Part shown: piece by piece, positions 23,863 to 32,911 of the stretch
How positions within the stretch are numbered: the stretch's first letter is position 1
Layout of the letters: the number at the start of each line of letters is the position of its first letter
Origin: Hallerella succinigenes
Lineage (GTDB): Bacteria; Fibrobacterota; Fibrobacteria; Fibrobacterales; Fibrobacteraceae
NCBI RefSeq assembly: GCF_002797675.1
Contig: NZ_PGEX01000001.1
Span: 868,001-932,000, forward strand
DNA length: 64,000 nt
Direction: 5' to 3'
Program-made: the position numbers and the translations under genes
The notes under the pieces: generated by a model
What the model saw: only the letters and a program-made list of their open reading frames with translations
Database searches by the model: none
Told to the model about the DNA's origin: nothing

Positions 23863-24849
23863 ATGAAAAAGTTTATCTCCCTTTTGAGTTTATTTGCCGT
23901 TTCGACCCTTTTTGCCGCGCCGGAATGGGGCAGTGATTTCGCTTCGATGAGTGCCTTCCAGAAAATCTACGGGCGCACCTCTTATGTCAAACCGATCGCC
24001 ACTTACATGGGAACCGTTTTAAATGGAAGCTGGGTCACCGGAGCTTCTATCGACAAAAGCCTTGTTTTTGAAGCGGGCATGCCGTTCAACATTGCGTTTG
24101 TAAGCGATGATGACCGTTCTTATAAATTCAACGGGGTTGAAATTCCGACGATTTTCGGCGACAAGTTTGAAGGGGAAATCGGCGGTAGCAAGGAACTTCA
24201 CAATCTTTCCGTTTTCACATTGCCCTATTTGCAAATGGGGCTGAGCGCGTTTTACACACGAATCGCTTTACGCGCTATGTATTTCCCAAGCATTAGCCAG
24301 CTCAAAGGGTATCATCTTTTTGGATTTGGTTTGCAGCATAGCTTTGGGCACTTCTTCGTCGACAAGCTTCCGGCCCCGCTCAAGGGTTTGGACGTGAGCC
24401 TTTTCTTCGGATATAACTCCGCCTATGTTGGTTATACGCCCGAAGACTGGGAAGGACAATTGGACCTGAATTTTGGTTCGACCCACACGGCATTCATTAT
24501 CGGTTACAAGCCGATTCCATTTGTTGAAGTCATGCTCTCGCTCGGCTACCAGACCGTTTCGATGAAAGCCAGCGGCAATATGATCGAATATGACGGCAAT
24601 CACGCTACAGGCAACACCGTAAAACCCGACGTCAATATGGACGGCAACGGCGGATTCCGTTTAGACTTCGAAGTCGCCTTCTCGTTTGGCGCCTTCCACC
24701 CGACAATCGGCATCAACGCCGGTGCAAATACTTCTTTGAACGCGAATGTTCTTTACTTCAAACAGACCTTGTTTGAACTGGAAAGCACTCCGTCTAAGGA
24801 TGACCCGGTCGATCACGTTGTCCACGAATCCGAAGAAAGCTCGAAGTAA
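23863..24849 (+). CDS. Outer-membrane beta-barrel protein (DUF6588-like)
   Basis: The protein has 328 residues with a signal peptide (MKKFISLLSLFAVSTLFA). The mature part alternates hydrophobic and polar residues with repeated Gly/aromatic strand ends, for example FGFGLQHSFGHFF and GYQTVSMKASG, as expected for a 10- to 14-strand barrel. The tail is acidic. I assign the family only tentatively and no function is known. Its stop is 16 bp before the uvrC start, so both probably share a transcript. Confidence 0.7.
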   Translation: MKKFISLLSLFAVSTLFAAPEWGSDFASMSAFQKIYGRTSYVKPIATYMGTVLNGSWVTGASIDKSLVFEAGMPFNIAFVSDDDRSYKFNGVEIPTIFGDKFEGEIGGSKELHNLSVFTLPYLQMGLSAFYTRIALRAMYFPSISQLKGYHLFGFGLQHSFGHFFVDKLPAPLKGLDVSLFFGYNSAYVGYTPEDWEGQLDLNFGSTHTAFIIGYKPIPFVEVMLSLGYQTVSMKASGNMIEYDGNHATGNTVKPDVNMDGNGGFRLDFEVAFSFGAFHPTIGINAGANTSLNANVLYFKQTLFELESTPSKDDPVDHVVHESEESSK

Positions 24850-24865
24850 TTTCGAGGGGCAAGCC

Positions 24866-26704
24866 TTGCTCGATTCCATTCAAAAGAGGCTTGAAGAGCT
24901 CCCATCGCGGCCCGGCGTTTACTTGATGAAGGACGCCGCGGGAAAAATCATTTATGTGGGAAAGGCAAAAGTCCTCGCTCACCGCGTCCGTAGTTATTTT
25001 GACGGAAGGCCAAAGGCCGGACATCGGGCGGCGATGCTCATGCTCCCTTACATTCGTGACATCGAATGGATTGTAACCGATACCGAACAGGAAGCTTTTA
25101 TTCTAGAAGCGAACCTGATTCGAAAGCACAAGCCCCACTATAATGTCCGCTTAAAAGACGACAAGCATTATCCGTACATCGCGATTGATTTCAAGGATCC
25201 GTTCCCCCGGCTTTTTCTTTCGCGGCATGCGAGCCATCGCTATCGTTGCTACGGCCCATTTCCTAGTTCCAAAGCGTTTCGCTCCCTGGTGGATATTTCC
25301 GCAAGGCTTTTCCAGATGCGGGAATGCAAGCTTGTTTTTCCACTCCCCAAGCCTCAGCGTCCTTGCTTGAATTTTCACATTGGACGTTGCATGGCGCCGT
25401 GTGCAAACCTTTGCACGCAAGAAGAATATGCAAAAAGCGTTACTGAAATGGTGCAGATCTTGGAAGGGAAGCGCGACGATCTGCTAACTCAATGGACGCG
25501 CGAAATGCAAGAAGCGAGCGCCAATTTGGACTTTGAAAGTGCCGCGAAAAAGCGCGATGCCATCGAAGCATTGCAGGCGACGAGCACGAATCAAAAGGCT
25601 GACACGACGGATACGACTTTAAAGCTCGATGTGGTCGCTGTGCGCCGCAACGGAAACCTCGCCACCGCCGTCATCTTCGAATACCGCAAAGGCGTTATTT
25701 CGGGCCGTAGACATTATCAGCTCGAATGTGACCAGGAACAGGACGAATCCGAAATTCTTTGTGAAACGCTTCTCAAATGGTACGAAGGCGAAGAACTGAT
25801 TCCGAACGAAATCGCCATCAGCAACCCGATTCCCGAAGAAGATCGTTTGCAAATCGAAGAAGATCTCGCCGAACTGACAACGCACAAGGTAAGCCTGAGC
25901 GTACCGCAGCGTGGCGAACGCGTGCAATTCATGAAACTCGCCTTGGCAAATGCGGAAATGCTCCTTGTAGAAGCGCAGTCCGAAGTCAAGCACTTTGACG
26001 AAGTCGATCAGAGCGTTTACGATTTACAACGGGAATTGGGGCTTGCCAAGACGCCATTCCGCATTGAATGCGTGGATATTTCGCACTTGGCAGGAACGCA
26101 TACCGTGGCGAGCCTTGTCGCCTTTAAGAATGGCCGCCCCGATAAAAAGAACTATCGCAAGTTCATCATCAAAAGCGTTTCCGGCATCGATGACTTTGCG
26201 AGCATGCGCGAAGTCATGACGCGTCGCCTGCGACGCCTAGAAGCCGAAGGCGTTCCGATGCCGGATCTCTGGGTCTGTGACGGTGGTAAGGGACAGGTCG
26301 ATGCGACGATGCAGATTCTGAGGGAGCTCGGCCACGATAGAGATTTACCGCTCATCGGCCTTGCGAAACGTTTGGAAGAAATCGTCTTCCCCGACGACAG
26401 AAAGTCCATTGTGCTGCACCGTACGAGCGCCGCGTTGAAACTTTTGCAAAACGCCCGTGATGAAGCCCACCGCTTTGCGATTACGTATCAGCGGAGCAAG
26501 CGCAAAGAAGATTTGCGCGTCGCCTGGCTTGACCTTCCTGGAATCGGCGACGAAACCCGCATCAAGATCCTTTCCAAATACCGCAGCCGTGAAGATTTTT
26601 TAAAGGCCCCGGTCGGAGACATTCAAGATCTCTTCGGAAAAAAGCGCGGTCTGACGATCCGTGAAAAAGTGGAAAAGTACGATTCCAAAGCGGAGATGTT
26701 TTGA
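24866..26704 (+). CDS. uvrC: UvrABC nuclease subunit C
   Basis: The TTG at 24866 is chosen because GAGGGG sits 7 nt before it and upstream codons overlap the barrel gene in another frame. This gives 612 residues, normal for UvrC. Order: GIY-YIG nuclease (PSRPGVYLMKDAAGKIIYVGKAK in two parts, residues about 13-35), Cys-rich zinc region, UVR motif, then an RNase H-like nuclease with VDISHLAGTHTV and VCDGGKGQVDA, and helix-hairpin-helix motifs at the end (LPGIGDETRIKILSKY). It makes both cuts around DNA lesions with UvrB, which is encoded at 49.6-51.8 kb. Confidence 0.95.
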   Translation: MLDSIQKRLEELPSRPGVYLMKDAAGKIIYVGKAKVLAHRVRSYFDGRPKAGHRAAMLMLPYIRDIEWIVTDTEQEAFILEANLIRKHKPHYNVRLKDDKHYPYIAIDFKDPFPRLFLSRHASHRYRCYGPFPSSKAFRSLVDISARLFQMRECKLVFPLPKPQRPCLNFHIGRCMAPCANLCTQEEYAKSVTEMVQILEGKRDDLLTQWTREMQEASANLDFESAAKKRDAIEALQATSTNQKADTTDTTLKLDVVAVRRNGNLATAVIFEYRKGVISGRRHYQLECDQEQDESEILCETLLKWYEGEELIPNEIAISNPIPEEDRLQIEEDLAELTTHKVSLSVPQRGERVQFMKLALANAEMLLVEAQSEVKHFDEVDQSVYDLQRELGLAKTPFRIECVDISHLAGTHTVASLVAFKNGRPDKKNYRKFIIKSVSGIDDFASMREVMTRRLRRLEAEGVPMPDLWVCDGGKGQVDATMQILRELGHDRDLPLIGLAKRLEEIVFPDDRKSIVLHRTSAALKLLQNARDEAHRFAITYQRSKRKEDLRVAWLDLPGIGDETRIKILSKYRSREDFLKAPVGDIQDLFGKKRGLTIREKVEKYDSKAEMF

Positions 26705-27771
26705 TTCGTAAAATCATCCACATCGACATGGACTGCTTTTTTGCAGCGGTCGAAATGCGAAGCGATCCCTCGCTCCGTGACGTTCCGATGGCGGTCGGCG
26801 GCACGGTCGAAGAACGCGGTGTACTTTCCACGTGCAACTATCCCGCGCGTAAGTTCGGATTGCATTCGGCGATGTCCACCTTCAAAGCGTTCAAGCTTTG
26901 TCCGGAACTCAAACTGGTGCATCCGCATTTTGAAATATACAAGGCGGAGTCCGACGAGATCTTCAAAATCTTTCACCGCTACACGAACCGCATCGAAGGA
27001 CTCAGCCTCGATGAAGCTTTTTTAGACGTCACCGGCAGCGACACGCAAAACGGTTCCGCATCGCTCATCGCACAAGAAATCCGAGAGACCATCTTCAAGG
27101 AACGTGACGGCATCACGGCAAGCGCAGGCATTGCACCGAACAAGTTCCTTGCCAAAGTCGCAAGCGATTGGAACAAGCCCAACGGTCAGTTCACCATTAC
27201 GCCGAACGAAGTCGAAGCCTTCACACGGGAACTTCCTCTGAATAAAATTCCGGGCGTCGGGAAAGCGAGCAGCCAAAAACTCGCCTCGCTTGGACTTCAC
27301 CTTTGCAAAGACGTTCTTCCGCTCCCCAAAGAAGCTCTCTTTAGACACTTCGGAAGCTTCGGCGAAACGCTCTATGAACTCGTCCGCGGCATCGACAATC
27401 GTCCCGTCGTCACGAACCGCGTCCGCAAATCCATTTCAACGGAAAACACTTTTCCCAAAGACATTCAAGGCGTGGAAGATTGCGAACAGGAACTCCGCAC
27501 GATTTACTTTGAGTTTTTAAGGCGCGCCCACCGCTATGTGGAAAAGCAAAATCAAAAAAACTTCCCTGCGTTCCACTGCTTTGTCAAAATCAAATACGCG
27601 AATTTCAAGTCCACGACAATCGAACGTTGCTTTAAGGACGTCTCCTGGAAAAGATTTTCCGAGCTTTTCCGCGAACGTTACGATTCGAGCCAAAAGGTGC
27701 GCCTCCTCGGAGCGGGCATTCGCCTAGATGAGCCGGAGACGGGAGAATCTCAAGTCGATTTATTCGGGTGA
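26701..27771 (+). CDS. dinB: DNA polymerase IV (Y-family)
   Basis: The TTG start at 26701 overlaps the uvrC TGA by 4 nt, indicating translational coupling. The protein has 356 residues. Palm-domain carboxylates are in HIDMDCFFAAVEM (Asp9, Asp11) and SLDEAFLDVTG (near 101-111); CNYPARKFGL is the family nucleotide-contact block. The C-terminal little-finger domain ends in a clamp-binding-like motif, QVDLFG. It performs error-prone bypass synthesis past damage. Pairing with uvrC suggests a damage-repair unit, but I see no clear LexA box upstream. Confidence 0.94.
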   Translation: MIRKIIHIDMDCFFAAVEMRSDPSLRDVPMAVGGTVEERGVLSTCNYPARKFGLHSAMSTFKAFKLCPELKLVHPHFEIYKAESDEIFKIFHRYTNRIEGLSLDEAFLDVTGSDTQNGSASLIAQEIRETIFKERDGITASAGIAPNKFLAKVASDWNKPNGQFTITPNEVEAFTRELPLNKIPGVGKASSQKLASLGLHLCKDVLPLPKEALFRHFGSFGETLYELVRGIDNRPVVTNRVRKSISTENTFPKDIQGVEDCEQELRTIYFEFLRRAHRYVEKQNQKNFPAFHCFVKIKYANFKSTTIERCFKDVSWKRFSELFRERYDSSQKVRLLGAGIRLDEPETGESQVDLFG

Positions 27772-27901
27772 ACTTTGTGCAGGTATCCATGATGCGTGAT
27801 TCATTTACTCCGAGGAACAGGTCCATTCTGAATCCATTGTCCATGGCTAATGGTTGATTGTACATTGTATATTGTTAATTATCTTATAGAAAGGGGTAAA
27901 A

Positions 27902-28816
27902 ATGTTCCGTCTAGTTGTTTTTCTTTTTTGTTTGAGCTTTTGGGTTTCCTGCGCTTCACAGCCTCAGGTTCAGCCTCAAAAATTGGATGTAGAAGCGGAG
28001 CTGCGAAAGGATTCGCAAGAGTTTTCTGCACGGAATCCAGAATCGATCCAGCCGGTCATTAAATCCAAGTCGATATCCAAGCCTTCTGTCATGGTCCTTC
28101 CTGCGGGAACCAAGAACCTGACCGAAAGCATGAACCTTTTGAATAACGATTCCTATGCGAATGCGGCATCGAACGCCATCAACGGTTATCTGACCGAAAA
28201 ACAGTTCAACGTAAAAGCCTTGGAAGGTTCTACGCAGATCAACGACGTGGTGACTTTGCAAAATGAAATCGCCGGGCAGGAAGAAGATCTTTCCTACATT
28301 GCGAGTCTTTCCTTTGGCGCAGACGTTTACATCAAATTTTCCGTTGATATCCGCCATAGTCAAATTCTTGCAAACTTGAGCGCCTACGAATCGACTTCGG
28401 GACGTATGCTCGGCACACAGACTTCGACCGTCAATGACAACGGCACACGCAAAGAAGAACTGATCGCAAGTGCCATGCACAAAGCCTTGCCGGGCCTTCT
28501 GCGCAAAGTCCAAGCCTATTGGGATGCAGATTCCCAATTCGGAACTCCGTACAAGCTAATTCTCTATTTCAACGGGGACTTCAGCAATTTGGACGTTGCC
28601 CATTCCCGCGTTTCGACTCTTCTCAAACAGCAGTTTGTGAAAATTCAAACCAATGCGATGACCGACAAAACTTCGGAATATACGATTTACGTGAATTCGC
28701 AGGACTGCGGCGATTCCTATGAAGTATACAACGCTCTGCGTGCGGCTCTCGGTTCAAGCTTTGAAGTAAAAAAGCGGAGCCTTGTCCAAAGACTTTTAAT
28801 TGTGGAATTGTACTGA
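27902..28816 (+). CDS. Lipoprotein of unknown function (DUF6175-like)
   Basis: The protein has 304 residues; the lipobox is WVSCAS (Cys17). The body has KPSVMVLPAGTKN, an NDD/AINGYLTEKQF region, and repeated alpha/beta segments resembling the fold of penicillin-binding-protein activator LpoB or curli CsgG-type proteins that assay as DUF6175. The family call is tentative. A GAAAGGGG site precedes the ATG. The stop overlaps the next gene's start by one base, and four genes follow on the same strand. Confidence 0.7.
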   Translation: MFRLVVFLFCLSFWVSCASQPQVQPQKLDVEAELRKDSQEFSARNPESIQPVIKSKSISKPSVMVLPAGTKNLTESMNLLNNDSYANAASNAINGYLTEKQFNVKALEGSTQINDVVTLQNEIAGQEEDLSYIASLSFGADVYIKFSVDIRHSQILANLSAYESTSGRMLGTQTSTVNDNGTRKEELIASAMHKALPGLLRKVQAYWDADSQFGTPYKLILYFNGDFSNLDVAHSRVSTLLKQQFVKIQTNAMTDKTSEYTIYVNSQDCGDSYEVYNALRAALGSSFEVKKRSLVQRLLIVELY

Positions 28817-30024
28817 TGATTCGCGCTCTCGGCATTTTTCTGCTTTGCGCCTTCGCCTTTGGCGAAGCGCGTATGGTGACGTACACGGCTACATCGACCG
28901 TTTCGCAAAAAGATGCCGATGAACAGGCGATGGCAGGGCTTGCTACGCAGATTCGCGCCCATGTTTCAGCAGCGCATTCGACGCAAAAATCCGAAGTCAA
29001 AAATTCGAAATCATCCAAGCTCAACGGCCAATATTCCGAATCGATCCACGTTCAAACCGAGCTTTCCTTGGACGGAATCGAACTGGAGCATCAACAGCTC
29101 GCCAAAGAAAAATGGCAAACGACCGCCTCGTTCAATACCGACAAAGCGGCATCCCTACTTCGCAAAAAAATGCGCGAAGCGAATGCCAAGGCACACACAC
29201 TCGATTCTCTCATCCATGCGGCGCTGGCCCGTCACCAGTATGACATCGCTATCGACGCCTTTGGCGAAATGGCTCCGTTACAGCTTTTGCATCAAAGAGC
29301 GGTCGCAGACCTCGCCATCTTTGAGCCGTTAACCAAAGCAGACGATTTCAGCATGGATCTTTTTGCATTACAGGCTCAAATTTCTGAAGCCCTGGCGCAC
29401 CTGAAAATTTCTCCCGTCGATTCTGTTCCAAGCCACGTTCAAAACAATACGCTCGGGCCTTTCACCTTCCGCGTTCAAGGCGAAGGCGGAACTCTTAACA
29501 GCATGACCGTTTTAGCGGAACAAGGGAAAAAGATCATAGCCGAAGCCAAAACGGATTCCAACGGTCTCGCCCATTTTATCCTGCGAAACATCAACACATT
29601 CCAAGGTTCTCACGAAGTCATTTTTCGCATTCGACTGCCCCACTTTGGCAAACGCAAGTCTCAAACGGAATACAAAGTCACCTACACATCTGACGAGCCA
29701 AGCTGTTCTTACTCTTTAGACTGCATGGGTGATGGCGCAGCCTGCATCGCCATAGAAAACTTCCTTTCTCGTGTCGGCTTTGAAGAAAGCAAGAAGGGCA
29801 AAAAGCTCCTCGTCAAAATCAAGACACTGGACACACAGGTTTTTGACGGTGGACCCAAGAAAATTTACACGGTACAGCTTTCGGTATCTATCCGCGGCGA
29901 AGGAATCCATTTCGATCAGCAGCTAAAAGGCTCCGGATCTTCCGAACACTCTGCCAAATCGAACGCGATTTATAAAATTTCATCTCAAAAGATTCCACAA
30001 GCCCTAAAACCGCTTTGCAAATGA
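28816..30024 (+). CDS. Exported protein of unknown function (LPP20-like N-terminal part)
   Basis: The 402-residue protein has a signal peptide (MIRALGIFLLCAFAFGEA). The region about 20-110 has VSQKDADEQAMAGLATQI and SIHVQTELSLDGIEL, the pattern of a small domain seen in LPP20-type envelope proteins. A helical stretch and an Ig-like region around 215-300 follow, then an alpha/beta C-terminal part with Cys residues. It is coupled to both neighbours by overlapping stop and start codons (28816 and 30021-30024). The function is unknown; envelope location is inferred. Confidence 0.65.
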   Translation: MIRALGIFLLCAFAFGEARMVTYTATSTVSQKDADEQAMAGLATQIRAHVSAAHSTQKSEVKNSKSSKLNGQYSESIHVQTELSLDGIELEHQQLAKEKWQTTASFNTDKAASLLRKKMREANAKAHTLDSLIHAALARHQYDIAIDAFGEMAPLQLLHQRAVADLAIFEPLTKADDFSMDLFALQAQISEALAHLKISPVDSVPSHVQNNTLGPFTFRVQGEGGTLNSMTVLAEQGKKIIAEAKTDSNGLAHFILRNINTFQGSHEVIFRIRLPHFGKRKSQTEYKVTYTSDEPSCSYSLDCMGDGAACIAIENFLSRVGFEESKKGKKLLVKIKTLDTQVFDGGPKKIYTVQLSVSIRGEGIHFDQQLKGSGSSEHSAKSNAIYKISSQKIPQALKPLCK

Positions 30025-30686
30025 TGAAATTCAAAATCGTTCTATTCTGCTTCTTGGCATTCGCCCTTCCGCTATTCGCCTTTTCCCAAGCAGAATCCTC
30101 CATCGATGACCGCGCCAAATTCCTTTCGGAGCAGGAACGTTCTTCGTTTACCGCCTACGTCGATGAGCTTTACGAAAAAACGCATTTTTCCCTGTACCTG
30201 TACACGGCAAGTTCCGAAGTTCGCGATCCAAAGCCGATAGCGGATTCCCTTTTGAATGCAGGTCTTGAAAACGATTCCCTGCGCGCCGTGATCTTTGTCG
30301 ACGGGACTTCGCATTACCGCTATCTTTCGATTTCTCCTGCAGCGCAGAAGTTTATTTCGAATGCTGTGGCGGAACGTCTCGCGCAAAAATATCTGCTGCC
30401 GGAATTTCGCAAGGACCGTTACGGTCAAGGTATTATCGTTTTTGGAGCAGAACTTGCAAAAAACGTCGCCCGTTTGCACGACGTCCGTTTGCAATCCAGC
30501 TTACCGCGCCCGACAAAAGATGGACTCCCAGGCATCGCCTGGTTCTTGATTCTTGCGGTCGTCGTGACGGTCATCATCGCCTTTACGTATTTTGCCCGTC
30601 AAAGTCGTCGTGCAGCACGTCGGGAACAGATTCGGGAATTCGGCGGATTCCCTCACCCAAAATTTGACTCTGGATTCGGAGGTTAA
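30021..30686 (+). CDS. TPM-domain membrane protein
   Basis: The start is placed at ATG 30021, overlapping the previous stop (ATGATG); a TTG two codons upstream is possible. The protein has 221 residues. A signal sequence is followed by a TPM (TLP18.3/Psb32/MOLO-1) domain, with LYLYTASSEVRD and a later YGQGIIVFGAELAKNVA segment. One transmembrane helix near residue 175 (WFLILAVVVTVIIAF) and a Gly-rich end (FDSGFGG) complete the usual topology. TPM proteins have been linked to membrane stress and photosystem repair; here only envelope maintenance can be proposed. Confidence 0.8.
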   Translation: MMKFKIVLFCFLAFALPLFAFSQAESSIDDRAKFLSEQERSSFTAYVDELYEKTHFSLYLYTASSEVRDPKPIADSLLNAGLENDSLRAVIFVDGTSHYRYLSISPAAQKFISNAVAERLAQKYLLPEFRKDRYGQGIIVFGAELAKNVARLHDVRLQSSLPRPTKDGLPGIAWFLILAVVVTVIIAFTYFARQSRRAARREQIREFGGFPHPKFDSGFGG

Positions 30687-30687
30687 C

Positions 30688-31359
30688 ATGAAAAAGATTT
30701 TGACCCTGCAAGACCTGACCCAATCCTCTTGGGGAGAACGTTTTCACGACACCTTCGGAGCCAATCTCCAAGCTGCATTTTTGCACGGCAACTGCCTATA
30801 CGAAGGATTTGACGCCATTCACGAATCTTGGCAGGTAAGCCTCATTTTGAAGAGCGACAAGCCGAGCGAACTACAGAATTCGCACAAGCTCGCCCGCGAA
30901 ATGGCAAAAGACAACCTCAAGTTCGGCTACTTCTTTACCGAAGAATTTTTGCAGACGAAACAAAACGATTACCCGCTTGAATTTTTGCACATTTCCCAAA
31001 AGAACGCTCCGCTTTTCGGAAACGCTCCGCTCGCTGGATTCACCCCGAACGCAGACGCTCTTCGCGCCGAATGCAAGCATGAACTGGTCAATCGCAAGCT
31101 GCACCTGCTCCGCGAATTTTCTCGCATCCAGGCGGGAATTACCCCGATGGACTTCTTCATTGAATTCCACGAAGAGCTGCTTCCGATTTTGCACGGCATC
31201 GCTTATTTACAAAGTTCAGTCTATCCGCAGAATCGCGTCGAAATCTACCAAAAGTTCCCCGCTTTTGAAGTGCAGGAACCGCCGCTCGATTACAAGCAGA
31301 ACGTGGAACGCGCCGACCAGTTCTTCGCCGCGCTCGATCAGCTGATTCAAAGCCTTTAA
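30688..31359 (+). CDS. Conserved hypothetical protein, nucleotidyltransferase-like
   Basis: The ATG at 30688 with GGAGG upstream defines a 223-residue protein, one base after the TPM gene stop. Blocks such as FLHGNCLYEGFDAIHESWQV, PLEFLHISQKNAPLFGNAPL and ELVNRKLHLLREF are arranged like minimal nucleotidyltransferases (MNT type), but the catalytic GS-x-DxD signature is absent. It could be an inactive relative with a structural or sensing role. Its stop overlaps the converging nnrD stop by 3 bp. Confidence 0.55.
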   Translation: MKKILTLQDLTQSSWGERFHDTFGANLQAAFLHGNCLYEGFDAIHESWQVSLILKSDKPSELQNSHKLAREMAKDNLKFGYFFTEEFLQTKQNDYPLEFLHISQKNAPLFGNAPLAGFTPNADALRAECKHELVNRKLHLLREFSRIQAGITPMDFFIEFHEELLPILHGIAYLQSSVYPQNRVEIYQKFPAFEVQEPPLDYKQNVERADQFFAALDQLIQSL

Positions 31360-32210
31360 TGTTGCAGTTGAAGCATCGCTTTTGCGATGTAACGCGGCAA
31401 GTCCGAAGCGAGAACCCCATAGTCGGAAAGTTTCTTTGCGGCGAGTTCCCCGGCGATGCCATGGATTTTTGCACCGAAGACAGCGGCGTCAAACGGCTCT
31501 ACCTTTTGCGCCAAAAGCCCTGCGATAATGCCCGTGAGGCAGTCGCCCGAGCCAGCCTTCGCCAGTGCCGAGCAACCCGTGTCATTGATGCGGAATTCAT
31601 TCCCATTTGCGACGACCGTGCGATGTCCCTTTAAGAGCACAACCGTGCCGAACCTTTTCGAAGCATCCCGTGCCGCGTCAATGCGGTTCTTTTGAATTTC
31701 TTCGACACTGACATTCAGCAGTCTAGAAAGTTCTTTGGGATGAGGCGTCATCACGCAGCGTTCCGAAAGTTTCGGTTTGTCATCAAACGTGGCAAATATA
31801 TTCAAGCCGTCCGCATCCAAAACCAGCGAAGCCTTTTGTTTCATCAAGCCGTCTAACAACGCATGGACAACAAACGGCAAATCATGCGGGTCATCTTCGA
31901 TTGCCGAAATTCCACAGCCCAAGGAACAAACCGTTCCCGGCTTAAACCGATTTAGAATCACTTGGACCGCATCTTTAGCCATCGTAGAGCCGCACTGCGG
32001 AAGCGGCAAATAGACCGCATCCGGGAGTTGGGATGCCACCGATTCGATCACCGGTGGAATTGCCGCTAACGTCACATAGCCTGCACCCACACGAAGCGCA
32101 GAAACCGAGGAAAGATAGGCCGCTCCCCGGTAATTCAAAGAACCAGCCATGTTCAATACATTGCCAAATGTGAACTTATTCGAATCACTCGGGCGAAAAG
32201 GCAGTTGCAT
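31356..32210 (-). CDS. nnrD: ADP-dependent (S)-NAD(P)H-hydrate dehydratase
   Basis: The protein has 284 residues and repairs hydrated NADH and NADPH. Family blocks are GSLNYRGAAYLSSVSALRVGAGYV, given here by its ends NYRGAA and RVGAGY, plus VLDADGLNIF, VMTPHPKELSRL and the phosphate-binding AKAGSGDCLTGIIAGLL near residue 240. The epimerase domain (NnrE) is not fused, unlike many bacterial homologues, and is not adjacent. It lies next to ispD on the same strand, one base apart, so the two are co-transcribed. Confidence 0.92.
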   Translation of the reverse strand: MQLPFRPSDSNKFTFGNVLNMAGSLNYRGAAYLSSVSALRVGAGYVTLAAIPPVIESVASQLPDAVYLPLPQCGSTMAKDAVQVILNRFKPGTVCSLGCGISAIEDDPHDLPFVVHALLDGLMKQKASLVLDADGLNIFATFDDKPKLSERCVMTPHPKELSRLLNVSVEEIQKNRIDAARDASKRFGTVVLLKGHRTVVANGNEFRINDTGCSALAKAGSGDCLTGIIAGLLAQKVEPFDAAVFGAKIHGIAGELAAKKLSDYGVLASDLPRYIAKAMLQLQH

Positions 32211-32211
32211 G

Positions 32212-32904
32212 TTACTTTTCCAGCATTGCGCGGAATCTTTCGAGATCCGCAGGCGTTGTGATTTTATCGTTCAAGGTGTCGCCCGGAACGATGTAAACCG
32301 GAACTCCGAAATGTTCCAGAATCGAAGCTTCATCGGTCGGCAAAAAGGCCAGCGGTTCCGCTTCGATTTTCGCATACAGTTCACGGAAGAGCTCGACAGA
32401 CGCTGCCTGCGGCGTCTGGGCAAGGTAAATCTTTTCTCGCGGAATCGTGCATTCCACTTTACCGTCTTTGACGACTTTGACCGTATCGACAGAAGGACGT
32501 GCAACAAGGCAAGCGCCTTTCTTTTCGAGCGTTTCCATTACCTGCAAAATCAATTCCTGCGAAAGCAATGGACGCGCCACATCATGCACGAGAGCAAATT
32601 TCACATTCGAAGACAGCGCCGCAATGCCGTTCTGCACCGACTGCCAACGTTCCTTTCCGCCGACCACAATTTGAATCTTATCGGCGAACGGAGAAACTTT
32701 TAAGTCTTCTTCAAAATGCGATTTCCAATCTGCCGGAACAGCCAGGACCACTTCTGCAATCTGGGGCATTTGGGCAAAAGTTTCAAGCGAATAACGGTAA
32801 ACAGGCTTGCCTCCCAAATCGATCAATTGCTTGGGAAGGCTTGAACCCATGCGTTTTCCGAGCCCTCCCGCCGGAAGAACCGCGGCAAATTTTGCTGAAG
32901 TCAT
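32212..32904 (-). CDS. ispD: 2-C-methyl-D-erythritol 4-phosphate cytidylyltransferase
   Basis: The start at ATG 32904 gives 230 residues; longer frames run antisense into the upstream gene and are not used. The CTP-binding loop is AAVLPAGGLGKRMGSSLPKQ near residues 6-25, with HDVARPLLS near 107 and AQTPQAA near 150. It performs the third step of the MEP isoprenoid pathway. The gene lies 7 bp after the FISUMP lipoprotein gene and one base before nnrD, forming a three-gene run. The lipoprotein is an odd partner. Confidence 0.93.
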   Translation of the reverse strand: MTSAKFAAVLPAGGLGKRMGSSLPKQLIDLGGKPVYRYSLETFAQMPQIAEVVLAVPADWKSHFEEDLKVSPFADKIQIVVGGKERWQSVQNGIAALSSNVKFALVHDVARPLLSQELILQVMETLEKKGACLVARPSVDTVKVVKDGKVECTIPREKIYLAQTPQAASVELFRELYAKIEAEPLAFLPTDEASILEHFGVPVYIVPGDTLNDKITTPADLERFRAMLEK

Positions 32905-32911
32905 ATTCACC

